Source: Acidobacteriota bacterium | GTDB lineage: Bacteria > Acidobacteriota > Terriglobia > UBA7540 | DNA length: 64,000 nt | NCBI GenBank assembly: GCA_021817045.1 | Contig: JAKAWG010000004.1 | Span: 59,844 to 123,843, forward strand | Reading direction: 5' to 3' | Shown here: piece by piece, positions 1-8,161 of the stretch | Layout: every line of letters starts with the position of its first letter | Numbering within the stretch: position 1 is the first letter of the stretch | The notes under the pieces: model-generated | Seen by the model: the letters and a program-made list of their open reading frames with translations, nothing else | Databases searched by the model: none | What the model was told of the DNA's origin: nothing | Program-made: the position numbers and the translations under genes

Positions 1-1
1 C

Positions 2-355
2 GACCAGGTTTACACGCTCGAAGAAGCCCGACTCTTGCAGATCGACCAATACTTCGACGGCCGGATTTATGGAGCGCTGGATGATTATAAGAGCTTTTCG
101 AAAGAGATCTTGATTCAGAAAATGATCTCGTCGGCTGGATACCGCGGAGAAGAATTGCTGGGCTTCGGCGACGGCTACGTCGAAATCAAGAACGTGAAAG
201 AAGCCGGTGGCGTGACCGTGGGTGTGGCCACAGAGGAGCCGGAGTGCCGGAAGGTGAATGAATGGAAACGGAAGAGGTTGGCGGGAATGGGTGCGGATTT
301 CATCGTTCCCAACTTCCTCGGGCGCGAGCAGATTCTCGAAGCCTTGTTTGGGTAG
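2..355 (+). CDS. HAD-superfamily hydrolase, C-terminal part (gene starts before the window)
   Basis: The reading frame is open from base 2 and ends at a TAG at 353-355, so about 117 C-terminal residues are visible. They read like the end of a haloacid-dehalogenase phosphatase: a stretch with tyrosine, lysine and FSKE in the cap/core return, then the GDGYVEI motif resembling HAD motif IV, where acidic residues hold the catalytic Mg2+. The nucleophile motif DxD would lie upstream of the window. It is followed on the same strand by sugar kinase, mutarotase and isomerase genes, so a sugar-phosphate phosphatase role (as GmhB plays in heptose synthesis) is an inference. The stop codon lies inside a palindromic repeat starting at 351. 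The exact substrate cannot be read from this fragment. Confidence 0.7.
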   Translation, partial: DQVYTLEEARLLQIDQYFDGRIYGALDDYKSFSKEILIQKMISSAGYRGEELLGFGDGYVEIKNVKEAGGVTVGVATEEPECRKVNEWKRKRLAGMGADFIVPNFLGREQILEALFG

Positions 356-388
356 CGAAGACCTGCGATTCTTCTAGGTCTGCCGCTA
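351..388. repeat. Palindromic repeat beginning GGTAGC
   Basis: Imperfect inverted repeat: TAGCGAAGACCT at 353-364 pairs with AGGTCTGCCGCTA at 376-388. The leading GGTAGC supplies the TAG stop codon of the HAD gene. Other elements with the same GGTAGC start are at 51447, 51675 (reverse orientation), 52628 (reverse) and 53011. Confidence 0.6.
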
Positions 389-410
389 TTCTCTCTCGCG
401 CACTGAAAGC

Positions 411-435
411 CGCGGACCTAACATACAGGTCCGCG
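411..435. repeat. Hairpin with CGCGGACCT arms
   Basis: Perfect 9-bp arms (411-419 and 427-435) around a 7-base loop. The same arms, changed only at the last base, occur at 51608-51634. It could act as a terminator-like stem but has no T-tract. Confidence 0.65.
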
Positions 436-449
436 CACCGCACCTATCA

Positions 450-494
450 CAAGCAGATTCCTCCGCCTCGCAAGGCTCGGCCTGGGAATGACAT
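450..494. repeat. REP-like half element
   Basis: Reads like half of the dispersed GATTC...GGAATGAC palindrome seen whole at 50027-50090 and in degraded form at 8069, 35849 and 43433. It sits just upstream of the deoxyhypusine-synthase-like gene. Confidence 0.5.
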
Positions 495-533
495 CCGAGC
501 TTGCACAGCGGATTTATAACTCAAGACATCGAT

Positions 534-1502
534 ATGAAATCAAAATATGAGACATTCGATCGTTCTCGGCTAGTGATCAAGCCCTTGAGCGAGCGCGTTC
601 CTGACATGCAGCTCAACTATGTGCTGGCTTTGGACCAGCAAGCCCCCCCGTTTACCGACCCGCACCTGGCCGAGCTCGCGCGCCAGGTGATCGAGGCGAA
701 AGAGAGGAAGGCGGCGCGAATCCTGATGATGGGGGCGCACGTCATCAAGTCTGGCGCGAGCCGCTACGTCATCGACCTGCTGGAGCGGGGTTTTTTGACT
801 CACGTTGCCATGAACGGTGCGGGCACGATTCACGATTACGAGTTGGCCCGGATTGGCGCGACCACAGAGAGCGTCGCTCGGTACATCCGAAGCGGAGAGT
901 TTGGCCTTTGGCGAGAGACGGGAGAATTGAATGAGATCATCCGCGAGGCTGAAGAATTGTCGCTGGGTCTTGGGGAAAATCTAGGCCGCCGCATCCAGGC
1001 AGGCAGTTTTCCCCACAAAGATACGAGCATCTTCGCGGCGGCGTATCGACTCTCGATCCCCGTGACGGTTCACGTAGGCATTGGCTACGATATCATTCAC
1101 GAGCACCCAAACTGCGATGGCGCAGCGACCGGGGCTGCCAGCTACCGAGATTTTTTGATCTTCGCGCGCGCGGTGGAGCGGCTGGAAGGCGGCGTCATGA
1201 TCGATTTCGGGTCGGCCATCATGGGACCGGAGGTGTACCTGAAAGCGCTTTCGATGGCTCGCAACGTGGCCCATCAGGAAGGACGCGTCATAAAACATTT
1301 CTCGACGGCCGTCTTTGATCTCGTTCCGATTCAGGGTGACATTCATCACGAGTTGCCGAAGACCGACCCGGGATATTATTTTCGTCCTCACAAGACGATC
1401 CTGGTGAGAACCGTCGCGGACGGAGGGGAGAGTTTTTATTTCTGCGGGGATCATCGCGCCACTGTGCCGGCACTGCGACGCGCCCTGATGGAGCTTAAGT
1501 GA
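534..1502 (+). CDS. Deoxyhypusine synthase-like protein
   Basis: A 322-aa protein read from the ATG at 534; a TTG at 501 is also in frame. The segment MNGAGTIHDYELARIG near residue 95 resembles the NAD-binding loop of the deoxyhypusine synthase fold, and later segments (GSAIMGPEVYLKAL, then GDHRATVPALRRAL at the end) align with the core and C-terminal helix. True deoxyhypusine synthases carry a lysine that forms an enzyme-substrate imine, in a GARPDEAVSWGK-type segment just before the C-terminal helix. That segment is missing here: GGESFYFCGDHRA runs straight into the helix. Bacteria have no eIF5A, and the neighbours are sugar-phosphate enzymes, so a different NAD-dependent reaction on a sugar or polyamine-like substrate is more likely. 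The fold call is moderately sure; the function is unknown. The gene overlaps the next one at GTGA. Confidence 0.7.
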   Translation: MKSKYETFDRSRLVIKPLSERVPDMQLNYVLALDQQAPPFTDPHLAELARQVIEAKERKAARILMMGAHVIKSGASRYVIDLLERGFLTHVAMNGAGTIHDYELARIGATTESVARYIRSGEFGLWRETGELNEIIREAEELSLGLGENLGRRIQAGSFPHKDTSIFAAAYRLSIPVTVHVGIGYDIIHEHPNCDGAATGAASYRDFLIFARAVERLEGGVMIDFGSAIMGPEVYLKALSMARNVAHQEGRVIKHFSTAVFDLVPIQGDIHHELPKTDPGYYFRPHKTILVRTVADGGESFYFCGDHRATVPALRRALMELK

Positions 1503-2488
1503 CAACAAGCGAAATACTGAACGGCATTAAAAAGCTGCGGGTGCTTGTGGTAGGCGACATCTGTCTGGATCGCTGGTGCACCTACGATCCGGCCACATCG
1601 GAGCCTTCCCGCGAAACGGGTATTCCGCGATTGGGTGTGGTCTCGACGGAGGTCACGCCAGGCGGCGGAGGCACCGTAGCCAACAATTTGGCCGCGCTGA
1701 GAACTGGAAAGGTTGCCGTGCTGGGGGCGCGGGGCGACGATGGATTCGGATTTGAATTGGATGGCGCGCTGAGAAAGCGTGGAATCTCTACAGACCAGAT
1801 GGTTGAAGTCCAGCAGTGGCAAACGTTCACTTACACAAAGCTCATCAATGGGCAGAGCGGCGTCGAGGACCAGCCACGAGTGGATTTTATTTCGACCCGG
1901 CCTCTTCCTCGCGAGGCCGAAGCGCGGATCGTGGCCAACGTGGCTTCGGCAATGGAGGAATTTGATGTGATGGTGGTGGCCGACCAGGCGGAGACCTCAG
2001 CGGGCGGTGTGGTGACGCCTGCCGTCCGCGATGCCATCCTCGGCATTGCTCGAAAGTATCCCGATAAGGTATTTCTGGTGGATTCCCGGAAGCGTGTCCA
2101 TCTCTTTCGTGGAGTGATGATCAAGCCAAATCGCGATGAAGCGGAGGCGGCGAGTAAGGAGTTGCTGGGAACGGTCGATTTCAAGCGGCTCCGCGAGCAT
2201 CTTGCGGCCAAGGCCATGCTGGTAACCGATGGCGTGCGCGGAGCCTTGGTGGTGGAAGAGGGAAAAGAGACGTGGGCGCAAGCGCACGCCATCGAGAAAC
2301 CCGTCGACATCTGCGGAGCCGGGGACAGCTTTGCGGCTGGAGCCGCGCTTGTTATGGCGCTGGCCGCAGATCCTGTCGCCGCCGCAAACTTCGGCAACCT
2401 GGTCGCTTCGGTGACGATCATGAAAAAGGGTACGGGCACAGCATCTCCTGAAGAAATTTTCGAAGCAGTGGGGCCAGCGTTGAGATGA
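1499..2488 (+). CDS. PfkB-family sugar kinase, RfaE/HldE kinase-domain-like
   Basis: A 329-aa protein. The GTG start overlaps the TGA of the preceding gene (GTGA), which points to translational coupling. PfkB features are clear: an N-terminal VLVVGDICLDRW strand-turn, the glycine-rich PGGGGTVANNLAAL, a lid region, and the C-terminal signature DICGAGDSFAAG with the catalytic aspartate and anion hole. The N-terminal spacing resembles the kinase domain of HldE/RfaE, which phosphorylates heptose-7-phosphate at C1, but there is no fused adenylyltransferase domain. A substrate such as a heptose or hexose phosphate is inferred from the GmhA-like gene downstream. Ribokinase or fructokinase-like specificity cannot be excluded. 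Confidence 0.85.
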   Translation: MTTSEILNGIKKLRVLVVGDICLDRWCTYDPATSEPSRETGIPRLGVVSTEVTPGGGGTVANNLAALRTGKVAVLGARGDDGFGFELDGALRKRGISTDQMVEVQQWQTFTYTKLINGQSGVEDQPRVDFISTRPLPREAEARIVANVASAMEEFDVMVVADQAETSAGGVVTPAVRDAILGIARKYPDKVFLVDSRKRVHLFRGVMIKPNRDEAEAASKELLGTVDFKRLREHLAAKAMLVTDGVRGALVVEEGKETWAQAHAIEKPVDICGAGDSFAAGAALVMALAADPVAAANFGNLVASVTIMKKGTGTASPEEIFEAVGPALR

Positions 2489-2500
2489 ACAGGTGGAACT

Positions 2501-3505
2501 GTGGGTAACTTTTCTGTTAAGAAACGGACCGTCGAAGGCCACGCCGCCTATCACCTGATCGACGCTCATCGCCGCATGGACTTCGGCGTAGTCCCGGACA
2601 TTGGTAATTGGGGTTACCAGTTCAAAGTCAAAGGGAAGGATGTTTTGCTGAGGCCGGAGTCACTTGAGAAATACTTCAAGGATCACGGTCTCGGCCGGGG
2701 CAACCCGTTGATGGCTCCTTTTGCGAATCGGATTGACGGCGATCACTATTATTTCGACGGCAAGAAATATCTTTTGAACGGTGAGTTGGGAAATTTTCTG
2801 CGCGACCCGGAAAGCGGTTATCCCATCCACGGTCTGCTGGCTTATGACAAGCGCTGGGAAGTAACCAAGGCCCAAGCTTCCGATGCGACGGGGGCGGGGA
2901 TAACCTCCCGCATGGAATTCTACAAATACCCCGACTTGATGGCGCAGTTCCCTTTTGCCCACGCCCATGAGGTCACTTATCGCTTGAAGAGCGGAAAGTT
3001 GGAATGCTCCACGAAGATTACGAACGTGGGCGGGTCCAAGATGCCGGTCCACTTTGGCTATCATCCTTACTTCATCCCGGACGGCCCGCGTGAAGAGTGG
3101 ACGCTGCACGTCGCCGCCCAATCGCACTGGATTGTAACGCCCAGCCTGATTCCAACCGGTGAGTTGGAGCCCGTCGAACGATACCTGCATGGGTGTACCG
3201 GTGTGCTCACCTTGGGAAGGACTTACATCGACCAAGGAGTCACCGATTTGGACCGCGACAAGGATGGCCGTGCTCACTTCTGGGTTGCTGGGAAGACTCA
3301 AAAGATCGAAGTCATCATGGACCGGCAGTTCAGCACAGCAGTCTTGTTCGCTCCCCTCGACATGAAATTTGTTTGCATCGAGCCCCAGACCGGTCCGACG
3401 AACGCGTTTAACCTGAAGCACGAGGGAAAGATTCAAAAGCTCAACATACTCGGACCGGGCGAGACATTTCGCTCTTCCTACTGGATCGTTCCGACCGGCT
3501 TCTGA
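2501..3505 (+). CDS. Aldose 1-epimerase (galactose mutarotase)-like protein
   Basis: A 334-aa protein starting at a GTG at 2501, 12 bases after the kinase stop and behind an AGGTGG-like ribosome site. Mutarotase-family landmarks are present: APFANRI (the NRI substrate arginine), PIHGLL with its histidine, and FGYHPYF containing the catalytic histidine. A glutamate expected near the C-terminus may be in IEPQTGPTNAFN. The family interconverts alpha and beta anomers of sugars or sugar 6-phosphates. No signal peptide is visible, so it should be cytoplasmic. In this cluster it may set the anomer used by the kinase or phosphatase. That role is inference. Confidence 0.85.
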   Translation: MGNFSVKKRTVEGHAAYHLIDAHRRMDFGVVPDIGNWGYQFKVKGKDVLLRPESLEKYFKDHGLGRGNPLMAPFANRIDGDHYYFDGKKYLLNGELGNFLRDPESGYPIHGLLAYDKRWEVTKAQASDATGAGITSRMEFYKYPDLMAQFPFAHAHEVTYRLKSGKLECSTKITNVGGSKMPVHFGYHPYFIPDGPREEWTLHVAAQSHWIVTPSLIPTGELEPVERYLHGCTGVLTLGRTYIDQGVTDLDRDKDGRAHFWVAGKTQKIEVIMDRQFSTAVLFAPLDMKFVCIEPQTGPTNAFNLKHEGKIQKLNILGPGETFRSSYWIVPTGF

Positions 3506-3553
3506 TGTCCGAAGGGCCGATTCCCTGCCCGGTTTGCATTTCAAGGAGAAGCA

Positions 3554-4144
3554 ATGAGCGAAGCCAGAACCTCCCGAATCGAACATTCCATTCGACAGAG
3601 CGTTGCAGTTAAGCAGGCGCTGCTGGAGGACAGGGCTCTTGTTGATACGATCGCTGCCGTAGCGGGAGAATTTGTGAAGGCGCTGCAAGGCGGACGCAAA
3701 ATTCTCTTGTTTGGCAATGGCGGAAGTGCGGCAGACGCTCAGCACATTGCGACGGAATTCGTGGGAAGGTTTCAGCGCGAGCGTTCGCCCCTGCCGGCCT
3801 TGGCCCTGACGGTCGACACGTCGGCCCTGACCGGGATCGCAAATGATTACGGATATGAAAACGTGTTTGCGCGCCAGGTGACGGCGTTGGGCTCCAAAGG
3901 AGACGTCGCCGTGGGTATTTCTACCAGCGGGAAATCGCCAAACGTGCTGAAGGGGTTGGACGCGGCCAGAACCAAGGCGGTGGTGACCGTTGGATTAACC
4001 GGAAAGAACACGGGCCCGCTCAGCGAGCACGCTCAATATTGCATCGGTGTTCCCGCCGACCTCACCACGCGTATCCAGGAAACTCACATCCTCATTGGCC
4101 ATATCCTGTGCGAAATTGTGGAAGATGAGTTAGTCACAAAATAA
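3554..4144 (+). CDS. gmhA: SIS-domain phosphoheptose isomerase-like protein
   Basis: A 196-aa cytoplasmic protein with a strong AAGGAG site before its ATG. It has the SIS phosphosugar-binding elements LLFGNGGSAADAQHIATEF, the serine-rich VGISTSGKSPNV, and near the end RIQETHILIGHILCEIVE. In GmhA the last segment holds the glutamine and histidine used in isomerising sedoheptulose 7-phosphate to glycero-manno-heptose 7-phosphate. Length matches GmhA (about 190-200 aa). It is the last gene of the plus-strand cluster with a kinase and a HAD phosphatase, which together resemble three steps of the heptose pathway. A related ketose-phosphate isomerase with another substrate remains possible. Confidence 0.85.
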   Translation: MSEARTSRIEHSIRQSVAVKQALLEDRALVDTIAAVAGEFVKALQGGRKILLFGNGGSAADAQHIATEFVGRFQRERSPLPALALTVDTSALTGIANDYGYENVFARQVTALGSKGDVAVGISTSGKSPNVLKGLDAARTKAVVTVGLTGKNTGPLSEHAQYCIGVPADLTTRIQETHILIGHILCEIVEDELVTK

Positions 4145-4204
4145 TCGTCGGTTCCGCTGTATAACCTCGCGCCGCGCTCACCTCTTGATCTGTACCTTGT
4201 AACC

Positions 4205-4990
4205 TCAGTCCATGGGATAAAGACTGCAGCCGCCATCGACCAGAATTGTGGAGCCGGTCATATAATCCGAGGCGGCTGAGCACAAAAACAGGAGCGCCTC
4301 CGCGACGGATTCCGGAGGCTGTATGAATCCCAGGGGAATCGCCTTCTCTGCGCGCTGGCGAAAGCGAGCATTTGTGTCCCATTGCTTCTTAGCCATCCCC
4401 ACGGCGACGATGCCGGGCGCCACGCCATTCACGCGAATCCCGTGCGAGGCTAGCTCTCTGGCCATGCCGCGCATTAACATCTTCATTCCGCTCTTGGATA
4501 CGGTATAGGGCGTGATTTCCGGCCAGGGCACGTCCTGAACCCAGGACGAGGTGAAGACGATCTTTCCGCGAACACCGTCCCGGATCATGGCGCGCCCGGC
4601 GGCCTGCGCGACTAGAAAGGCTCCTTTCAGGTTCACGTCCAGGAGAGCGTCCCACTCCTGTTCGCTCACTTCCAAAATCGGTCTTGAGCAGGCAACTCCA
4701 GCGTGGCACAGGGCGATATCCAGTCGGCCAAAGGCAGCTACCGCGGCCTCCACCAGTTTTCTCGCGCCGGATGCGTCCGTGACGTCCGCCCGATAATAAC
4801 CGGACCGGGCCTCCGGCCAGCCTCTTTCTCGCATCAGCTTTCGAGCCTCGTCCTCGGCTACGATGTCACCAATGAAAACCCGAGCGGAGTGGCTCAGCAG
4901 GTGCGTAATCACGACTTGCCCGATTGCACCCAGCCCTCCGGTGATCAAAATCGTCTGGCCTTGCAAGCAATCCGGCGCAAAAACATCCAT
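4205..4990 (-). CDS. Short-chain dehydrogenase/reductase (SDR)
   Basis: A 261-aa protein read from the ATG at 4990; an in-frame upstream extension would run into the rhamnosidase gene. Classical SDR signatures: ITGGLGAIG near the N-terminus for NAD(P) binding, the active-site serine in FTSSWVQD, then YTVSK (Tyr-x3-Lys). The C-terminus ends in GGCSLYPMD. It follows the GH78 gene by 10 bases on the same strand, so the two are probably co-transcribed. L-rhamnose 1-dehydrogenase is an SDR, so oxidation of rhamnose released by the neighbour is a reasonable but untested idea. A general 3-oxoacyl or sugar dehydrogenase is the alternative. Confidence 0.85.
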   Translation of the reverse strand: MDVFAPDCLQGQTILITGGLGAIGQVVITHLLSHSARVFIGDIVAEDEARKLMRERGWPEARSGYYRADVTDASGARKLVEAAVAAFGRLDIALCHAGVACSRPILEVSEQEWDALLDVNLKGAFLVAQAAGRAMIRDGVRGKIVFTSSWVQDVPWPEITPYTVSKSGMKMLMRGMARELASHGIRVNGVAPGIVAVGMAKKQWDTNARFRQRAEKAIPLGFIQPPESVAEALLFLCSAASDYMTGSTILVDGGCSLYPMD

Positions 4991-5000
4991 GGTCAGATTC

Positions 5001-7583
5001 CTACTCGTCCCTAAAATAGTAAGTTCCGGCCGCAAGCTCGAATTGCAGGAAATCCGCGGCTCGAAGCGGCTTTGCAATCTGAGCATTCCGAAGAAACTGG
5101 TTACCCTTGTATAGGAGCTGATCGTTCATCAGGACGACGGGCCGGGCTCGCTCAATGGGAAGGCGCACCAGCGCTTGAATGCCGCTCGGGATCGTCACGT
5201 AAACCTCTGTCGCCTTCGTGGTGCCACCGCGCTGCCAACGCACGCGGATCTCGCCCTTTCCAGTTGGTGCGCTGCCATCGGCATAATCGAGTCCGCTGTA
5301 GTGGGGCGCAACCAGGGTTCGCTCGAATCCCGGCGTGAGCGGCTGGACTCCGAGAACGTGATTAATCGTGTAAGCGGCTGGCCCACTTGAATAGGTAATT
5401 GTCCGCGCTGCCATTTCCCGCGTATAACCTGGAATTGGATGTACATCCTCACCCGGAATGTTCCACAGTTCCCAGTAGGTTGTCGCCCCCGCCTCGAGAA
5501 ACGAGCTCCAGTATCGGCAAATCGACGATATGGCGTCCGTATATCGCCCCGCCTTCGCAAAAGCTTCCAGAACGTCATACATGAACCACGGGCTAGCCTT
5601 GCCGGGACGCAGTTCTTCTCCCACGGCGAATTCGAAAACTTGCCGGCGATGTTCGCGGGGAGCGAGACCGTATTTCACAGCTAACGTGCTGGCGAATTGC
5701 GATGGCGACTGCCGCCCGGGCTTCTCGTAATAGCGGTTTTCATCAGCGGCAAAAAAGACTTTCTGAATACTTTGCTGAAGGGAGTCCGCCTGCGTCTTGA
5801 AATTGCTTTGAACGCGCGCTTCTTGCGCGAGTTCAGCACACCGTTCCACGCAGCGCAGGAAGTTGTAATAGATCACGTTCAGCGTCGCTAACTCGCCCGG
5901 CGCCGGATCGTTCACATACGGATACCCCCAATCAATCACCAGCCACATCTTCGGCCAATTTTCGGTGGTGAGCAGTCCGCGGCCGGTCACGTGCTTCTTG
6001 AACCATTCGTTAGCTCTTACCAAGGCCGGCAAGAGGTCGCGAACAAGGTCGAAGTCCTGGAAATAGAGACCGCACTTCCATAAATCATCCGCAAGCCACA
6101 TGGTCTGCTCGGGGAGTTCGCCCCCTTGGCTTCCCGGATGCGGGAACCGCATTCGGCCTTCGTGATCCTGTCCCAAGACGACTTGCCGCAAGTAATAACG
6201 CATCATGGGCGGATCGTGGAACACTGCCAGGTTCATCGCCGGCCAGGGGAAATCCGACCATTGAGCGTGTTCTCGCCATGCGGAGCCGCAATAACCCCAG
6301 TGGCTGTTGACGCGATGGGACCATTTGGATCCTGAAAAGATCCGGTCCAGCGTGGAATTTGAGGAGCGAAATTGGGCCTCGTGCTGGAAGAGGTAGCGCC
6401 GTTCGACCGTGCCAATCTTTCGGATAGTAAGGGGCTCTTTAGCGCCGCGAACGGTGAGTTGAACGTAGCGGAACCCATTGTAATCGCTCCGTTGCCACCC
6501 GTTCCGGCCGCTGCGAAGTGTGATGCGATCCGTCAAATTCGTTCGCTCGGTGGGCGTGATTTTCCGCGAGGCCAGCACGCGCCCGTCTTTCAGGTATTCC
6601 GAGATCGAAACGTCAACGACGGCACCCTCACCGCCTTCAATCGCAAACATCGGACAGCCCAACACCATCCGGCCCATGTCAAACACGAGAGCCGCATCTC
6701 GGCCCTCCACCGGAGTCTCCACTTCGATAGCAGAACGTCCGGCCTCCACGGACCGGAGGTTTCGCAGCCTTACCGTCTGCAAGAGATGAAACTTCTCGGC
6801 ACTCACTTCGAGCGCGGGAACTGTGAACGGGCCTTGCCTTACAACCTCTGCGGCGCGGACGACACCGGCCACCGGAACGTAGGTTTCTTCAATTTCACCC
6901 AGATCGCGCTGAAATAAGTCACCCAGGTTGAGGTCTGAAACCGGGATCGGAGATTGCCACTGCGAGTCATCAAAACCCACTTCGTTCCAGCCCGGCAGCT
7001 CCTTGCGAAGATCGACGATCTCCACGTAGTGCAACTGCATGCTCTGCCTGGGCGCATCACGCTTCCAGACGTCAGAAACGAGACATTTCCATCCAGAGCC
7101 GGTGTCCAGGTCAACGTCTCGATCTCCGTCGCGCACGCTGCCCTGTAAAATGAACCAGCCGCGTTCCTTTGTCGTGTCTTCCGTCGCGGTCGCCAGTGAA
7201 TAGACCAGCGCCGCAACCAGGTTAGGTCCTTCGTGCAGGTAAGACTGAATAGAGCGGAGATCGAAATAACGGCGATGCGGGTCGGAAATCGGCGGCCCAA
7301 AACCAACCTTCCGGCCGTTCACGTAAAGAATGTATTTCGTTGACGCCGAAACGCGGAGCACCGCCTGTTCCTGCGGCCGCTCATCCAACATAAATCTTCG
7401 ACGAAAATAAACATAGGTATTGGGCTCAAGTCCAGTGAGAGTCGCCCAAACAGGCTTGGCCGTCCAGTCCGCTCCACTCCTCACTCGGTGCGCGTTTTGC
7501 GTTGTGGCTCTCGAAGCCCGAGCGGCCCCTGCTAAGCCGGAAGCCCCGACAAGCTGAAGTTTCACGAATTCACGTCGTGTCAT
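5001..7583 (-). CDS. Alpha-L-rhamnosidase-like glycoside hydrolase (GH78), Tat-exported
   Basis: An 860-aa protein with a twin-arginine leader (TRREFVK, then a hydrophobic AlaGly-rich stretch ending near residue 25). The middle has the beta-sandwich modules usual for bacterial alpha-L-rhamnosidases. An (alpha/alpha)6 barrel begins near residue 400, with CGSAWREHAQWSDFPW standing where GH78 enzymes carry their catalytic acid loop, followed by tryptophan-rich helices and a C-terminal beta domain. Size fits GH78 (800-1000 aa). It should release terminal alpha-L-rhamnose from polysaccharide or glycosides outside the cytoplasm. The adjacent SDR supports a sugar-catabolic role. The family is fairly sure; the exact linkage is not. 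Confidence 0.8.
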   Translation of the reverse strand: MTRREFVKLQLVGASGLAGAARASRATTQNAHRVRSGADWTAKPVWATLTGLEPNTYVYFRRRFMLDERPQEQAVLRVSASTKYILYVNGRKVGFGPPISDPHRRYFDLRSIQSYLHEGPNLVAALVYSLATATEDTTKERGWFILQGSVRDGDRDVDLDTGSGWKCLVSDVWKRDAPRQSMQLHYVEIVDLRKELPGWNEVGFDDSQWQSPIPVSDLNLGDLFQRDLGEIEETYVPVAGVVRAAEVVRQGPFTVPALEVSAEKFHLLQTVRLRNLRSVEAGRSAIEVETPVEGRDAALVFDMGRMVLGCPMFAIEGGEGAVVDVSISEYLKDGRVLASRKITPTERTNLTDRITLRSGRNGWQRSDYNGFRYVQLTVRGAKEPLTIRKIGTVERRYLFQHEAQFRSSNSTLDRIFSGSKWSHRVNSHWGYCGSAWREHAQWSDFPWPAMNLAVFHDPPMMRYYLRQVVLGQDHEGRMRFPHPGSQGGELPEQTMWLADDLWKCGLYFQDFDLVRDLLPALVRANEWFKKHVTGRGLLTTENWPKMWLVIDWGYPYVNDPAPGELATLNVIYYNFLRCVERCAELAQEARVQSNFKTQADSLQQSIQKVFFAADENRYYEKPGRQSPSQFASTLAVKYGLAPREHRRQVFEFAVGEELRPGKASPWFMYDVLEAFAKAGRYTDAISSICRYWSSFLEAGATTYWELWNIPGEDVHPIPGYTREMAARTITYSSGPAAYTINHVLGVQPLTPGFERTLVAPHYSGLDYADGSAPTGKGEIRVRWQRGGTTKATEVYVTIPSGIQALVRLPIERARPVVLMNDQLLYKGNQFLRNAQIAKPLRAADFLQFELAAGTYYFRDE

Positions 7584-8161
7584 TTCTTTAGAATGCCCTC
7601 ATTTTGCACAAACAATTTCCCTTCTTCGGCCGATTTTTCCTGCTAACCGTCTTGTTTTCTATCTGTTCGATCTCTGACCAACAATTCGTTTCGACTACCC
7701 ATTTAGAATCAATCGGATAGATGGCGTCCGGGAGATTCCTGGTGATTCTTCGTCCCAAAGGCCTTTTGTTTTCAATGGGTTATGAAGGCGCCCCCTAACC
7801 ATCTTTTTCTGTGCTCTTTCCCTTCTCTGGCCAAACCGCAGCAGTCTATCTGGGACGCAACTACCCGGCGTCAATAGCAATTCACAAGTCACTAATCACC
7901 CCCTCTACGGTGGCACAGGTGAATGAGACAAAGGAGACAAGTGAGATAAATGAGACAGTTTTTTCTTGTCCTTGGCCCGTTGTCCCTGAAGCAGTGAAAA
8001 AATCGTCGGCGCTTTTCATCCAGAGCGGTAGCAAAGGATCGCAGTATTGTGTTTCCAAAAAAATACAGGGATGCTTCGGTGCGCTCAGTATGACAGATTC
8101 GAATGATTCACCGGTTCCCTTGCAAAGGACACAAGACAAAAAGCCATGAACGATGTGCTGG
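7584..8161. other. Intergenic stretch with a short tandem repeat and a REP-like remnant
   Basis: No convincing gene. It holds four 9-bp tandem units of the form GAGACAAAG at 7925-7960 and a degraded REP-like half at 8069-8095. It separates two minus-strand genes, so promoter elements for the GH78 operon should lie near 7584-7700, but I could not pick a clear pair of hexamers. Confidence 0.5.

Noticed and set aside
2660..3745. 361-aa minus-strand reading frame
   Set aside because: It lies opposite the mutarotase and isomerase genes and has no family features; shadow of GC-rich coding DNA.
7811..8149. 112-aa plus-strand frame in the spacer before DUF1080
   Set aside because: It runs through the tandem repeat and REP-like DNA and has no recognisable domain.
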